Position numbers and translations under genes: made by a program. Source: an uncultured Odoribacter sp. (GTDB taxonomy: Bacteria > Bacteroidota > Bacteroidia > Bacteroidales > Marinifilaceae). Taken from it: a DNA stretch of 8,082 nucleotides. The DNA lies in the NCBI GenBank assembly GCA_900548135.1, contig URJC01000103.1, forward strand, positions 1 to 8,082. The letters run 5' to 3'. Every line of letters starts with the position of its first letter. Position 1 is the stretch's first letter. Below the pieces are notes generated by a model. The model made no database searches and was not told the DNA's origin. It saw nothing but the letters and a program-made list of their open reading frames with translations. Shown in pieces: positions 1 to 6,099 of the stretch.

Positions 1-139
1 AATGATGAGTACCTTTGACACTTAAATAGTGAGGAAGGAATAACGGTGGATGCCTGAAGGTTGATGATTGTTAATGAGCAAGTTAACTTAATCAATAAAA
101 CGATTATTATAACATCATGAAGAAACTATATTGTTGTTC

Positions 140-207
140 ATCGTTCATTTTTTTTGTTATTTGAGACAGAAGGACCTGATGGATTTTTAACAAAAAAAAC
201 GAACGAT
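140..207. repeat. Long inverted repeat, 20-base arms
   Basis: The left arm at 140-159 and the right arm at 188-207 are reverse complements at 19 of 20 positions, the mismatch being A147 against C200. The loop is 28 bases (160-187). The arms include an eight-base T run and A run, but also mixed sequence (TCGTTC / CGAACGA), so this is more than simple poly-A facing poly-T. As RNA it would form a long, weak stem. The function is unknown. Confidence 0.6.
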
Positions 208-222
208 TGTTTTGTTTTTTTT
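192..222. repeat. A/T-rich hairpin sharing an arm with the larger inverted repeat
   Basis: Positions 192-203 (eight A, then CGAA) can pair with 211-222 (ending in eight T), with one G-U pair and a seven-base loop. The left arm is the same A-rich segment that pairs with 140-159, so in RNA the two stems exclude each other. The stem is almost all A-U pairs, so it would be a poor terminator by itself. Confidence 0.4.
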
Positions 223-337
223 CACTGCTGGATTTATAAATTACACGCTTCAATTAGACAAATATATAAGATATATAGTAATAAAAAAATACTATTTATA
301 TTTTTTTGATTTCTTTTTTGCAATAATTTTATAAAGA

Positions 338-364
338 AAAACACCCAATTCTGTTGGGTGTTTT
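338..364 (-). terminator. Intrinsic terminator of hflX
   Basis: A perfect 11-bp stem (338-348 with 354-364, core ACACCCAA / TTGGGTGT) encloses a five-base loop. It begins 19 bases past the hflX stop codon. Read on the minus strand, the stem is followed by a T-rich tail (TTTTCTTTAT in the complement of 331-340). The T-rich bases on the plus-strand side mean it may also stop transcription coming from the left. Confidence 0.85.
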
Positions 365-382
365 GTTTATTATTGGAAGTGC

Positions 383-1594
383 TTATTCTGTTTCATAGTC
401 TTGATAGAGAAAATCATTGTATGGGAACCGTGCTGAATGAATGTCTTTTACGATGTTGTAAAGTTTTTCTTTCAATTCTTCAATGTTTTCTTTTTGAGTT
501 GCAGAGATATAGACTGTTTCACTTCCTTGTTTAGACATCCACATTTGCTTCAAGTCGTCCAGACTATAATTTTCACGTAATACGGGTGTTAAATCATCTT
601 CATCTTTTTTGACGTATTGGAAGGCATCAATCTTATTGAATACGATGATAGTTGGTTTGGGGTCTTTGATTAATTCTGCCAAAGTTTCGTTAACTACTTT
701 CATCTGATCCTCAAATTGGGGGTGAGAGATGTCTACAATATGCAGAATGACATCTGCTTCCCGTACTTCGTCTAAAGTAGATTTGAAAGATTCTACCAGA
801 TGATGGGGTAATTTCCGGATAAATCCTACTGTATCTGCTAATAGAAAGGGGACATTCTTAATTACAATCTTTCGGACGGTCGTATCTAAAGTGGCAAATA
901 ATTTATTCTCTGCGAAAACTTCCGATTTACTGAGTAAGTTCATTAAAGTAGATTTCCCTACATTTGTGTAACCGACAAGGGCTACACGTACCAGTTTCCC
1001 ACGGTTTTTACGTTGTATTGTTTTTTGCTTATCTATTTTAGTCAGTTCTTCTTTTAAGCGGGTGATTTTATCGCGTATGATACGGCGGTCTGTTTCAATC
1101 TCGGTTTCTCCGGGGCCTCTTAATCCAATTCCACCTTTTTGGCGCTCCAGGTGGGTCCACATCCCGGTTAACCGGGGCAATAGATATTGGTATTGTGCCA
1201 GTTCAACCTGGGTCTTGGCATGAGCTGTACGAGCCCGACTGGCAAAAATGTCCAGGATCAGATTCGTACGGTCTAAAACTTTTATACCTTGAAAAATGGA
1301 CTCTATATTACGTAATTGTGTTGGGCTTAATTCATCATCAAAAATAATCATGTCTACCTCATTTTCGTCGGTGTAAGTTTTGATTTCTTCCAGTTTACCT
1401 TTTCCAATGAAGGTTGCATGAACCGGTTTGTCCAGGTTTTGTGTAAATATTTTTACTGTTTCTGCACCTGCCGTTTCAGCCAGGAATGACAATTCGTCCA
1501 GATATTCACACATCTGATTGTAACTCACTCCTGTTGATTGCAAGGATACTCCTACTAATATTGCTTTTTCTGTTTCCTTTCCGGTGTTGTACAT
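383..1594 (-). CDS. hflX: GTPase HflX
   Basis: HflX is a ribosome-associated GTPase of the Obg-HflX superfamily. In characterised bacteria it binds the 50S subunit and splits stalled or stressed 70S ribosomes. The 403-residue protein has the expected order: an N-terminal HflX domain (about 10-195) with the family signature GGIGLRGPGE at 154-163, then a G domain. Its P-loop GYTNVGKS is at 208-215, the switch region FATLDTT at 233-239, DTVG (G3) at 254-257, NKID (G4) at 320-323 and SA (G5) at 364-365. Length and motifs are intact. The ATG gives the normal short N-terminus, and the region just upstream is A/T-rich without a Shine-Dalgarno sequence. The gene stands alone: the upstream gene on the same strand has its own terminator and hflX is followed by another. 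I could not pick out a convincing promoter in the roughly 90 bases before it. Confidence 0.95.
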   Translation of the reverse strand: MYNTGKETEKAILVGVSLQSTGVSYNQMCEYLDELSFLAETAGAETVKIFTQNLDKPVHATFIGKGKLEEIKTYTDENEVDMIIFDDELSPTQLRNIESIFQGIKVLDRTNLILDIFASRARTAHAKTQVELAQYQYLLPRLTGMWTHLERQKGGIGLRGPGETEIETDRRIIRDKITRLKEELTKIDKQKTIQRKNRGKLVRVALVGYTNVGKSTLMNLLSKSEVFAENKLFATLDTTVRKIVIKNVPFLLADTVGFIRKLPHHLVESFKSTLDEVREADVILHIVDISHPQFEDQMKVVNETLAELIKDPKPTIIVFNKIDAFQYVKKDEDDLTPVLRENYSLDDLKQMWMSKQGSETVYISATQKENIEELKEKLYNIVKDIHSARFPYNDFLYQDYETE

Positions 1595-1662
1595 ATATTT
1601 ATTTAAAAGTTTGAATTAGAAATGGATCATTCTTCTATTCGTTATATCGGAAAATGCGTTAT

Positions 1663-1672
1663 TGTCCGGACA
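1663..1672. repeat. 10-bp palindrome upstream of hflX
   Basis: TGTCCGGACA is a perfect palindrome, with the only G+C-rich core in this short AT-rich gap. It lies about 70 bases before the hflX start and just beyond the tonB terminator. It could be a protein-binding site for hflX control, or chance. Nothing else supports an operator role. Confidence 0.3.
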
Positions 1673-1681
1673 TAAGTTAAA

Positions 1682-1710
1682 AAAAGGGCTGACGCGATGA
1701 CAGCCCTTTT
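1682..1710 (-). terminator. Intrinsic terminator of the tonB gene
   Basis: A perfect 10-bp stem (1682-1691 with 1701-1710, AAAAGGGCTG / CAGCCCTTTT) has a nine-base loop. It starts 24 bases past the tonB stop codon. On the minus strand the stem runs into an unbroken T tract (the complement of the A run at 1679-1685). It separates tonB from hflX, so the two are probably transcribed independently. Confidence 0.85.
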
Positions 1711-1734
1711 GTAATTTTTAATTAGTGATATCAA

Positions 1735-2421
1735 TTAGTTAGCTAACTGGAAAAAGATCGGTAATGTATAGGAAACTCTTACCGGTTTACCCCTTTGTTT
1801 TCCAGGTTTCCACTTCGGCATAGCCTTAACTACCCGTACGGCTTCTTTATCCAACGATGCATCCACTCCTCTGGAGACTTTTACATCTGTAATAGAACCA
1901 TCTTTTTCAATTACAAATTGAACGAATACCTTTCCCTGAATACCGTTTTCCATAGCTAAAACCGGATATTTTACGTTTTTAGAAATCCATTTAGTAACGT
2001 TTCCCGGGAATGCAGGCATATCTTCTACTACCTGAAAAATCTGAGCTTCACCGGTATCTTCACCCTCATAATCACCAAAGTCTGTAACATCTGGAACTTC
2101 TTGATTTTCAGAGTCATCTTCAGCATCCTGAATTTCCAGCTCTTCGTCAATATTTGTATCATCTTCTACGATATCGATCAAGTCTGTCAACTTAGGTGCT
2201 GGAGGAGGTGGTGGTGGTGGCTTCATCATCTGCTGAGTAATTGGAATAATTTCCTCTTCTATCTCTACTTCAGCGACGGTCTGGAAGGCATTTACTTCTG
2301 CTGTAGAACTTTTCCATTCAAAAGCAAAAAGCAGGATCGCTAAAGCCAGAGTAAGACCAATCTCAAAGAAAATTCCTTTCTTTCCTTCAAGATCTGCTTT
2401 CGGCGATTTTTTAATTTCCAT
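1735..2421 (-). CDS. tonB: Energy transducer TonB
   Basis: TonB-family proteins carry proton-motive-force energy from the ExbB-ExbD motor in the inner membrane to TonB-dependent outer-membrane receptors; in Bacteroidota these include SusC-type transporters. The 228-residue protein shows a short basic cytoplasmic N-terminus and one membrane anchor (about 18-35, FFEIGLTLALAILLFAFEW). A seven-proline run follows at 68-74, then a strongly acidic linker (about 80-128), then a C-terminal TonB domain (about 135-228). The domain contains YPVLAMENGIQGKV, FVIEKDGSITDVKV and PKWKPGKQRGKPV. The acidic linker, in place of Glu-Pro/Lys-Pro repeats, is to my knowledge common in this phylum. No exbB or exbD gene is in the window. 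The gene appears monocistronic, with its own candidate promoter and terminator. Bacteroidota genomes carry many TonB paralogues, so the receptor served cannot be named. Confidence 0.93.
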   Translation of the reverse strand: MEIKKSPKADLEGKKGIFFEIGLTLALAILLFAFEWKSSTAEVNAFQTVAEVEIEEEIIPITQQMMKPPPPPPPAPKLTDLIDIVEDDTNIDEELEIQDAEDDSENQEVPDVTDFGDYEGEDTGEAQIFQVVEDMPAFPGNVTKWISKNVKYPVLAMENGIQGKVFVQFVIEKDGSITDVKVSRGVDASLDKEAVRVVKAMPKWKPGKQRGKPVRVSYTLPIFFQLAN

Positions 2422-2464
2422 GTTATTAATTTTGTATTGTATGTTGACATTTTATTATGCGTGG

Positions 2465-2495
2465 TAAAAATAAGGAAAATCAGAATATCTACCAA
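2465..2495 (-). promoter_or_regulatory. Candidate promoter for tonB
   Basis: On the minus strand TTGG (2492-2495) is followed after 19 bases by TATTTTTA (2465-2472). Both are one base off the Bacteroidota form TTTG-N19-21-TAnnTTTG. Transcription would start near 2458, leaving a leader of about 37 bases. AT-rich sequence produces such matches by chance. The identical arrangement in front of the TonB-like exported protein gene adds some weight. Confidence 0.4.
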
Positions 2496-2502
2496 TATTT
2501 CA

Positions 2503-2526
2503 AACGTTTTTTTTGAATGAAACGTT
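2503..2526. repeat. Paired AACGTT palindromes in the tonB/PPTase divergent region
   Basis: AACGTT occurs at 2503-2508 and again at 2521-2526, 18 bases apart, just upstream of the candidate tonB promoter. Two identical palindromes on nearly the same face of the helix could be an operator pair. The motif is short and AT-rich, so chance is a real possibility. Confidence 0.25.
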
Positions 2527-2580
2527 AAAGTTTTTCTTTTATGACTTCCTGAATCTTAAGAATTTTAACAGTTATTCTCT

Positions 2581-2612
2581 TTTGTAAATCTCAATTTGTT
2601 GTTTTACATTTG
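2581..2612 (+). promoter_or_regulatory. Promoter of the phosphopantetheinyl transferase gene
   Basis: TTTG at 2581-2584 and TACATTTG at 2605-2612 are separated by 20 bases. Both match the Bacteroidota sigma-ABfr consensus (TTTG, 19-21 bases, TAnnTTTG) without a mismatch. Initiation would fall near 2619, giving a leader of about 35 bases before the ATG at 2654. This is the best promoter in the window. Confidence 0.7.
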
Positions 2613-2653
2613 TTTGATTATCGGTATGAAGGGAAGATATAATTTTATTACTG

Positions 2654-3328
2654 ATGCTGAGCATATATTATTTACGGATTTCAGATTTTGAGGCTTATGA
2701 GACAGATTTGTTGTTTCCCAGAGTAAGTCAGGAAACCCGGGAGGTTGTATTGAACTGTAAAAGTAAGAAAGTACAACGGACAAAATTATTAGGTGAAGCC
2801 ATGGTCCGGTATCTGCTCTGGGGGCTCTGGGGACTGAAAAGTCAGGAATACCTGATTAGGAAAGGTGAACATGGCAAACCTTATGTTGAGGGTACAGGAC
2901 TATCTGTATACTTTAATTTGTCGCATTCAGGAAATTATATTGTGGCGGCATTTTCCGATCAGGAAATAGGGGTAGATATAGAGCAGGTAGCGGGGATGCG
3001 GTTGGAAATTGCCCGCCGTTTTTTTCATCCTGCTGAAATAGGTCGGTTGGAATGTCTGACGGAAGAATTGCAAAGGGATTTATTCTTTTCTTATTGGTCA
3101 GTAAAGGAAAGTTACTTGAAATATACAGGGAGCGGATTAACTATGCCTTTATCTGGTTTTGAGGTATGCTTTACCGGAAATGAAATCTGGATAAAAAAAG
3201 AACATTCCCGGCTGGCTGTATCTGTCCGGGAATGTCTGATTGACAAGGATTATAAATGCTTTATTTGTTCAGCAAGCAATGAAATCCCGCAAATTTCCAA
3301 TTTCCGTGGTTTCGTGAATGAGTTGTAA
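2654..3328 (+). CDS. 4'-phosphopantetheinyl transferase, Sfp type
   Basis: The enzyme moves the 4'-phosphopantetheine arm of coenzyme A onto a conserved serine of carrier proteins, turning apo-ACP or PCP into the holo form. At 224 residues it matches the usual length of the Sfp/Gsp/HetI group, which is a pseudodimer. Visible motifs are GEHGKP (71-76), YFNLSHSGNY (86-95), the metal-binding IGVDIE (105-110, with D108 and E110), and WSVKESYLK (148-156, with E152 the third acidic ligand and K151/K156). All expected catalytic residues are present. A consensus promoter precedes it. The next gene converges on it with only four bases between the stops. No fatty-acid, polyketide or non-ribosomal peptide synthetase gene is nearby, so the carrier protein it serves is unknown. 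It may be the general holo-ACP synthase of this organism. Confidence 0.92.
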   Translation: MLSIYYLRISDFEAYETDLLFPRVSQETREVVLNCKSKKVQRTKLLGEAMVRYLLWGLWGLKSQEYLIRKGEHGKPYVEGTGLSVYFNLSHSGNYIVAAFSDQEIGVDIEQVAGMRLEIARRFFHPAEIGRLECLTEELQRDLFFSYWSVKESYLKYTGSGLTMPLSGFEVCFTGNEIWIKKEHSRLAVSVRECLIDKDYKCFICSASNEIPQISNFRGFVNEL

Positions 3329-3332
3329 ACTT

Positions 3333-4340
3333 TTATAATCCGTTGTTCTTATATAGATATTCTGCGATCTGAACAGCATTCAATGCGGCTCCTTTTTTTA
3401 TCTGATCTCCCACTACCCAGAATGTCAGCCCATTCTCGTTCGCCAGGTCTTTACGGATACGGCCTACGTATACCGGATCTTTACCGGAGAGGAAAAGAGG
3501 CATGGGATATTCCTTTGCTGCCGGATTGTCCTGAAGTACTAAACCTTCTGCCTTTGCAAATGCTGTCCGGGCTTCTTCTATTGATACGGGACGTTCTGTT
3601 TCAATCCAAATACTCTCCGAATGTGCTCTGAGAGCAGGTACCCGGACACAGGTAGAGCTTACCCGGATATCGGAATGCATGATTTTCCGTGTTTCGTTAA
3701 ACATTTTCATTTCCTCTTTGGTATAACCGTTGTCGGTGAAAACATCAATTTGCGGTATCAAATTGAAAGCCAATTGGTAAGCAAATTTTTCTACAGTAGG
3801 AGTTTCGCCTGCTAATACTTGTTTATATTGAGTGTATAATTCATCCATGGCTGCTGCTCCGGCGCCACTGGCTGCCTGATAGGTGGAGACGTATGCTTTT
3901 TTGATGTGTGAAATTTCTTCTATGGCTTTTAGGGCAACAACCATCAGAATAGTTGTACAGTTGGGATTGGCAATGATGTTACGGGGACGGTTTAAGGCAT
4001 CTGTAGGGTTGACTTCCGGTACTACCAATGGGACGTCTTCATCCATACGGAATGCGCTTGAATTGTCAATCATTACGGCTCCGTGTTTGGTGATTGTTGC
4101 GGCAAATTCTTTTGAAGTGCCTGCACCTGCAGAAGTAAAAACCAGATCTACTCCTTTGAAATCATCGTTGTGTTGAAGGAGTTTTACTGTTAATTCTTTT
4201 CCCCGGAATGTATACTTACTACCGGCACTGCGTTGTGAACCAAACAGCATTAGTTCATCCATAGGAAAATTTCTTTCTTCCAATACTCGCAGGAATTCTT
4301 GTCCTACAGCGCCGCTTGCGCCGACAATAGCTACTTTCAT
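3333..4340 (-). CDS. asd: Aspartate-semialdehyde dehydrogenase
   Basis: The enzyme reduces aspartyl-4-phosphate to aspartate-4-semialdehyde with NADPH. This is the branch point to lysine and diaminopimelate, threonine, methionine and isoleucine. The 335-residue protein has the family's normal length. The Rossmann motif GASGAVG (7-13) binds NADP, SSAFRMD lies at 94-100, and NPNCTT at 125-130 holds the catalytic Cys128. The substrate-binding stretch [13 protein letters not shown] follows at 155-167. [11 protein letters not shown] (233-243) supplies the basic residues and the catalytic His240. The final stretch ([19 protein letters not shown]) is typical of the dimerisation and NADP region. No residue is missing. 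The gene has a candidate promoter with a short leader, and a palindrome overlaps its -33 region. No other aspartate-pathway gene adjoins it, and no lysine riboswitch is visible in the short leader. Confidence 0.96.
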   Translation of the reverse strand: MKVAIVGASGAVGQEFLRVLEERNFPMDELMLFGSQRSAGSKYTFRGKELTVKLLQHNDDFKGVDLVFTSAGAGTSKEFAATITKHGAVMIDNSSAFRMDEDVPLVVPEVNPTDALNRPRNIIANPNCTTILMVVALKAIEEISHIKKAYVSTYQAASGAGAAAMDELYTQYKQVLAGETPTVEKFAYQLAFNLIPQIDVFTDNGYTKEEMKMFNETRKIMHSDIRVSSTCVRVPALRAHSESIWIETERPVSIEEARTAFAKAEGLVLQDNPAAKEYPMPLFLSGKDPVYVGRIRKDLANENGLTFWVVGDQIKKGAALNAVQIAEYLYKNNGL

Positions 4341-4376
4341 GCCTTACAATTTGATTAAATGATTATTTTTTACCTG

Positions 4377-4407
4377 CAAAATTAATAATTTGATGTTACC
4401 CTGAAAA
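4377..4407 (-). promoter_or_regulatory. Candidate promoter of asd
   Basis: On the minus strand a perfect Bacteroidota -7 element, TAATTTTG (4377-4384), lies 19 bases from TTTT (4404-4407), a one-mismatch -33 element. The start point would be near 4370, about 30 bases before the ATG. Confidence 0.5.
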
Positions 4408-4418
4408 TCAGAGGGTAA
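4396..4418. repeat. Inverted repeat over the asd -33 region
   Basis: TTACCCT (4396-4402) and AGGGTAA (4412-4418) are perfect 7-bp arms with a nine-base spacer that covers the candidate -33 element of asd. The position suits a repressor or activator site for asd. It could instead be an RNA hairpin: on the plus strand it is followed by AATTTTTTAA, but no plus-strand gene upstream needs a terminator. Confidence 0.4.
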
Positions 4419-4460
4419 ATTTTTTAATGATCATGAGGTTATAAAAAGGTATTTTAATAA

Positions 4461-4491
4461 TTGGCCAGATTATTTTTTATTCGTATTTTTA
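4461..4491 (+). promoter_or_regulatory. Candidate promoter of the TonB-like exported protein gene
   Basis: TTGG (4461-4464), 19 bases, then TATTTTTA (4484-4491): each element is one base off the Bacteroidota consensus, in the same form as the candidate tonB promoter. Initiation near 4498 would leave a leader of about 15-20 bases. Confidence 0.4.
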
Positions 4492-4513
4492 AAGAGAATC
4501 ACAAAAGAGAGAG

Positions 4514-5362
4514 ATGTTTATGCGTATTAAGGATTATTTCATTGTTATATTATTTCTGGGTGCCTTTCTACAAGCCAAGGCAACAGGACTATCGGGAGAT
4601 ATTATCTCATTTAATGGAAAGAAATGGGTTTTAATGGCTAAACCAATAGAAATGGATTCCATGCTGTATAAACGTTTGATGGATTTCCTGCCTGATAATC
4701 GTCGGAGCTCTACTAGAAATTGGGATGGATATACTGCTTTTTGGAAAATACAGGGTGGTTATCTTTGCTTGCAACGCATGGAAGTGTACATATATGATAA
4801 GACAAGCGGCAAAGATTCAACGTTAATATATGGTACGGAAGCATTGCAAATACCCTTTGCCCCTTATTATGAGCATGGAAAAATCCAAGCCCGTTGGGTA
4901 AGCGGTGAATTGCGTGCCGGAAAAGGTGATTTAGTCTGGTATGTACACACGGGATTCTATCGTAACATGGAAACAGAGCGGGTGTTACATATTACCAATG
5001 GGAAAGTAATGAAAACGGTTACTTTCCATAATTATAAAAAGCCCGGTCTGAAAATGGAGAATGCACAAAATGAAATTATCCGAAGGTTTCCCTGGGAGCG
5101 TTTCCCTGAATATAAAGATCAACGATTGTTTTTCCTGGCAAGCAATTTTCAGGTGACTGCTGACGGACATTTGAAAGATTGCTATATCCATTCCATTTTT
5201 TTACGGCCTGCACTAAAAAGAATAGAGGACGATAATCATCCGTTGGCAATTGCTTTCAAAGAGGTTTTGAAATCCATTTATCCGTGGGAAATCTTGTTTA
5301 TCAACGGGAAATACACCATGGGATATACAAATTACACAATAGTCATTGGGGAAAAATTGTAG
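4514..5362 (+). CDS. Exported protein with a divergent TonB C-terminal-like domain
   Basis: I do not recognise this 282-residue protein as a named family. It starts with a signal peptide: a basic start, a hydrophobic core (about 8-20), then QAKA|TG as a likely signal peptidase I site near residue 24. It has no lipobox cysteine and no second membrane segment. The middle (about 26-200) is rich in Trp, Tyr and charged residues and suggests beta structure. Residues about 204-280 follow the pattern of a TonB C-terminal domain: FQVTADGHLKD (compare FVIEKDGSITD in the window's TonB), then HPLAIAFKEVLKSIYPWE, then NGKYTMGYTNYTIVIG. The proline-rich linker of true TonB is missing. Two starts are possible, ATG at 4514 or 4520. 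The purine stretch AGAGAGAG at 4506-4513 is better spaced for the second. The gene stands alone between a divergent asd and a convergent pseudogene. Function is unknown; a periplasmic or envelope role is inferred. Confidence 0.7.
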   Translation: MFMRIKDYFIVILFLGAFLQAKATGLSGDIISFNGKKWVLMAKPIEMDSMLYKRLMDFLPDNRRSSTRNWDGYTAFWKIQGGYLCLQRMEVYIYDKTSGKDSTLIYGTEALQIPFAPYYEHGKIQARWVSGELRAGKGDLVWYVHTGFYRNMETERVLHITNGKVMKTVTFHNYKKPGLKMENAQNEIIRRFPWERFPEYKDQRLFFLASNFQVTADGHLKDCYIHSIFLRPALKRIEDDNHPLAIAFKEVLKSIYPWEILFINGKYTMGYTNYTIVIGEKL

Positions 5363-5418
5363 ATTAACCGATATTCGTTAGCAAATAAAGTGGATCAATC
5401 TATTGTCGGAAACATGAC

Positions 5419-5443
5419 CCTATGGTGACCACCTACCTATGGT
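5419..5443. repeat. Short direct repeat CCTATGGT
   Basis: CCTATGGT occurs at 5419-5426 and 5436-5443, 17 bases apart, with GACC and GGTC at the outer edges (5416-5419 and 5441-5444). It spans the stop codon of the broken transferase gene. No T tract follows in either direction, so it is not a recognisable terminator. Confidence 0.3.
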
Positions 5444-6086
5444 CTAAATGATTTTTTTCGATCATTTTTTTGTCTTGTTTTTTTAGCCCTGAGTTATACC
5501 AGAAAATAGGTTTGTCGTGGTCCGTCAGGTACATCCGACGGCGTACTGCAAAGGCAGGATTTACGACTGAGAATGTAGTGTCTAGCCAGGGTGTCTGTAT
5601 TGAAGCAATATCCAGCATTGTATGGAAAGCTATTCGGGTGCTGACAGGTTTGAGACTGTTTTTTATTGCTGTTTGATAGCGTTGAGGGAATTGCTCCTGA
5701 TAGTTTTGTGAAAACCACAGGAACATGGGGATATGCAATTGATAGTAGGTTGGATGCGGAGAAGCGTGTAAAAATCGCTTCCGGTTATCATCCAGCATGT
5801 CCTCGCCATGGTCCGGACTATAATATATAGCCGAACAATAACCGGTTGAGTCGAGCATTTGGATCAGGTTGTTCAGAAAATAGTCTGTGTAACGGATGCT
5901 ATTATCATAGGCATTCACCAATTGTTGCCGGTTTTTTACTTCTACTTCGGTGGATTCATCCGGGGTAAAATAGGCAAATTCCCGGGGATAGCGTTCCAGA
6001 TAATTGAAGTGAGAACCATAGGTATGCATCACTACAAACAGATTACCGGGAAGGGAATCGATATAATGTTGTAATATGGGAAGCAT
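5433..6086 (-). CDS. C-terminal sulfatase-fold fragment of the broken transferase
   Basis: This is the 217-residue frame counted from its first Met, which is internal to the ancestral protein. The same frame continues upstream to about 6176 with another 30 family-like residues. It carries the second half of the alkaline-phosphatase/sulfatase fold: HTYGSHFNYLERYP (21-34), the metal-binding SPDHGED (90-96, with D92 and H93), and HASPHPTYYQLHIPMFLW (107-124). The tail is basic. It has neither a signal nor a membrane anchor and lacks the nucleophile, so it could not act alone. The Met at 6086 has no evident ribosome-binding sequence, so translation is doubtful. Confidence 0.6.
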   Translation of the reverse strand: MLPILQHYIDSLPGNLFVVMHTYGSHFNYLERYPREFAYFTPDESTEVEVKNRQQLVNAYDNSIRYTDYFLNNLIQMLDSTGYCSAIYYSPDHGEDMLDDNRKRFLHASPHPTYYQLHIPMFLWFSQNYQEQFPQRYQTAIKNSLKPVSTRIAFHTMLDIASIQTPWLDTTFSVVNPAFAVRRRMYLTDHDKPIFWYNSGLKKQDKKMIEKNHLDHR

Positions 6087-6099
6087 TTGGGTATCATAA

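Larger units (their letters stand above)
1..337. other. Gene-free, AT-rich intergenic region
   Basis: I see no convincing coding sequence on either strand. Plus-strand frames at the left edge stop within 25 bases. A 15-codon ORF at 117-164 (MKKLYCCSSFIFFVI) has no ribosome-binding sequence and no neighbour it would obviously control. The visible content is a set of A/T-rich inverted repeats at 140-222, a weaker one (ATAGTA/TACTAT) at 275-295, and a 28-base stretch at 28-55 that resembles the 5' end of bacterial 23S rRNA. Base composition becomes very AT-rich from about 180 onward. The region could be an untranslated leader, a small RNA locus or degraded sequence, and the sequence alone does not decide. 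Confidence 0.6.

Noticed and set aside
117..164. A 15-codon ORF (MKKLYCCSSFIFFVI) that looks like a leader or small membrane peptide
   Set aside because: It has no ribosome-binding sequence or promoter match, overlaps a T-rich repeat arm that forces the Phe residues, and has no downstream gene to control.
275..295. ATAGTA/TACTAT inverted repeat as a terminator
   Set aside because: The stem is only six A/T-rich pairs with a long A-rich loop, and no gene ends nearby on the plus strand. It is what AT-rich sequence gives by chance.
2101..2343. 80-codon plus-strand ORF opposite tonB
   Set aside because: It is the antisense of the acidic and poly-proline part of TonB. Its run of Trp comes from the repeated proline codons. 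The minus-strand protein has clear family motifs.
3383..4176. Three plus-strand ORFs (3383-3631, 3621-3815, 3883-4176) opposite asd
   Set aside because: All lie inside the fully conserved asd frame and their translations show no recognisable domain.
5470..6074. Plus-strand ORFs (5470-5676, 5859-6074) and a minus-strand ORF (5494-5718) inside the transferase region
   Set aside because: They overlap the well-preserved C-terminal sulfatase-fold frame and show no motifs of their own.
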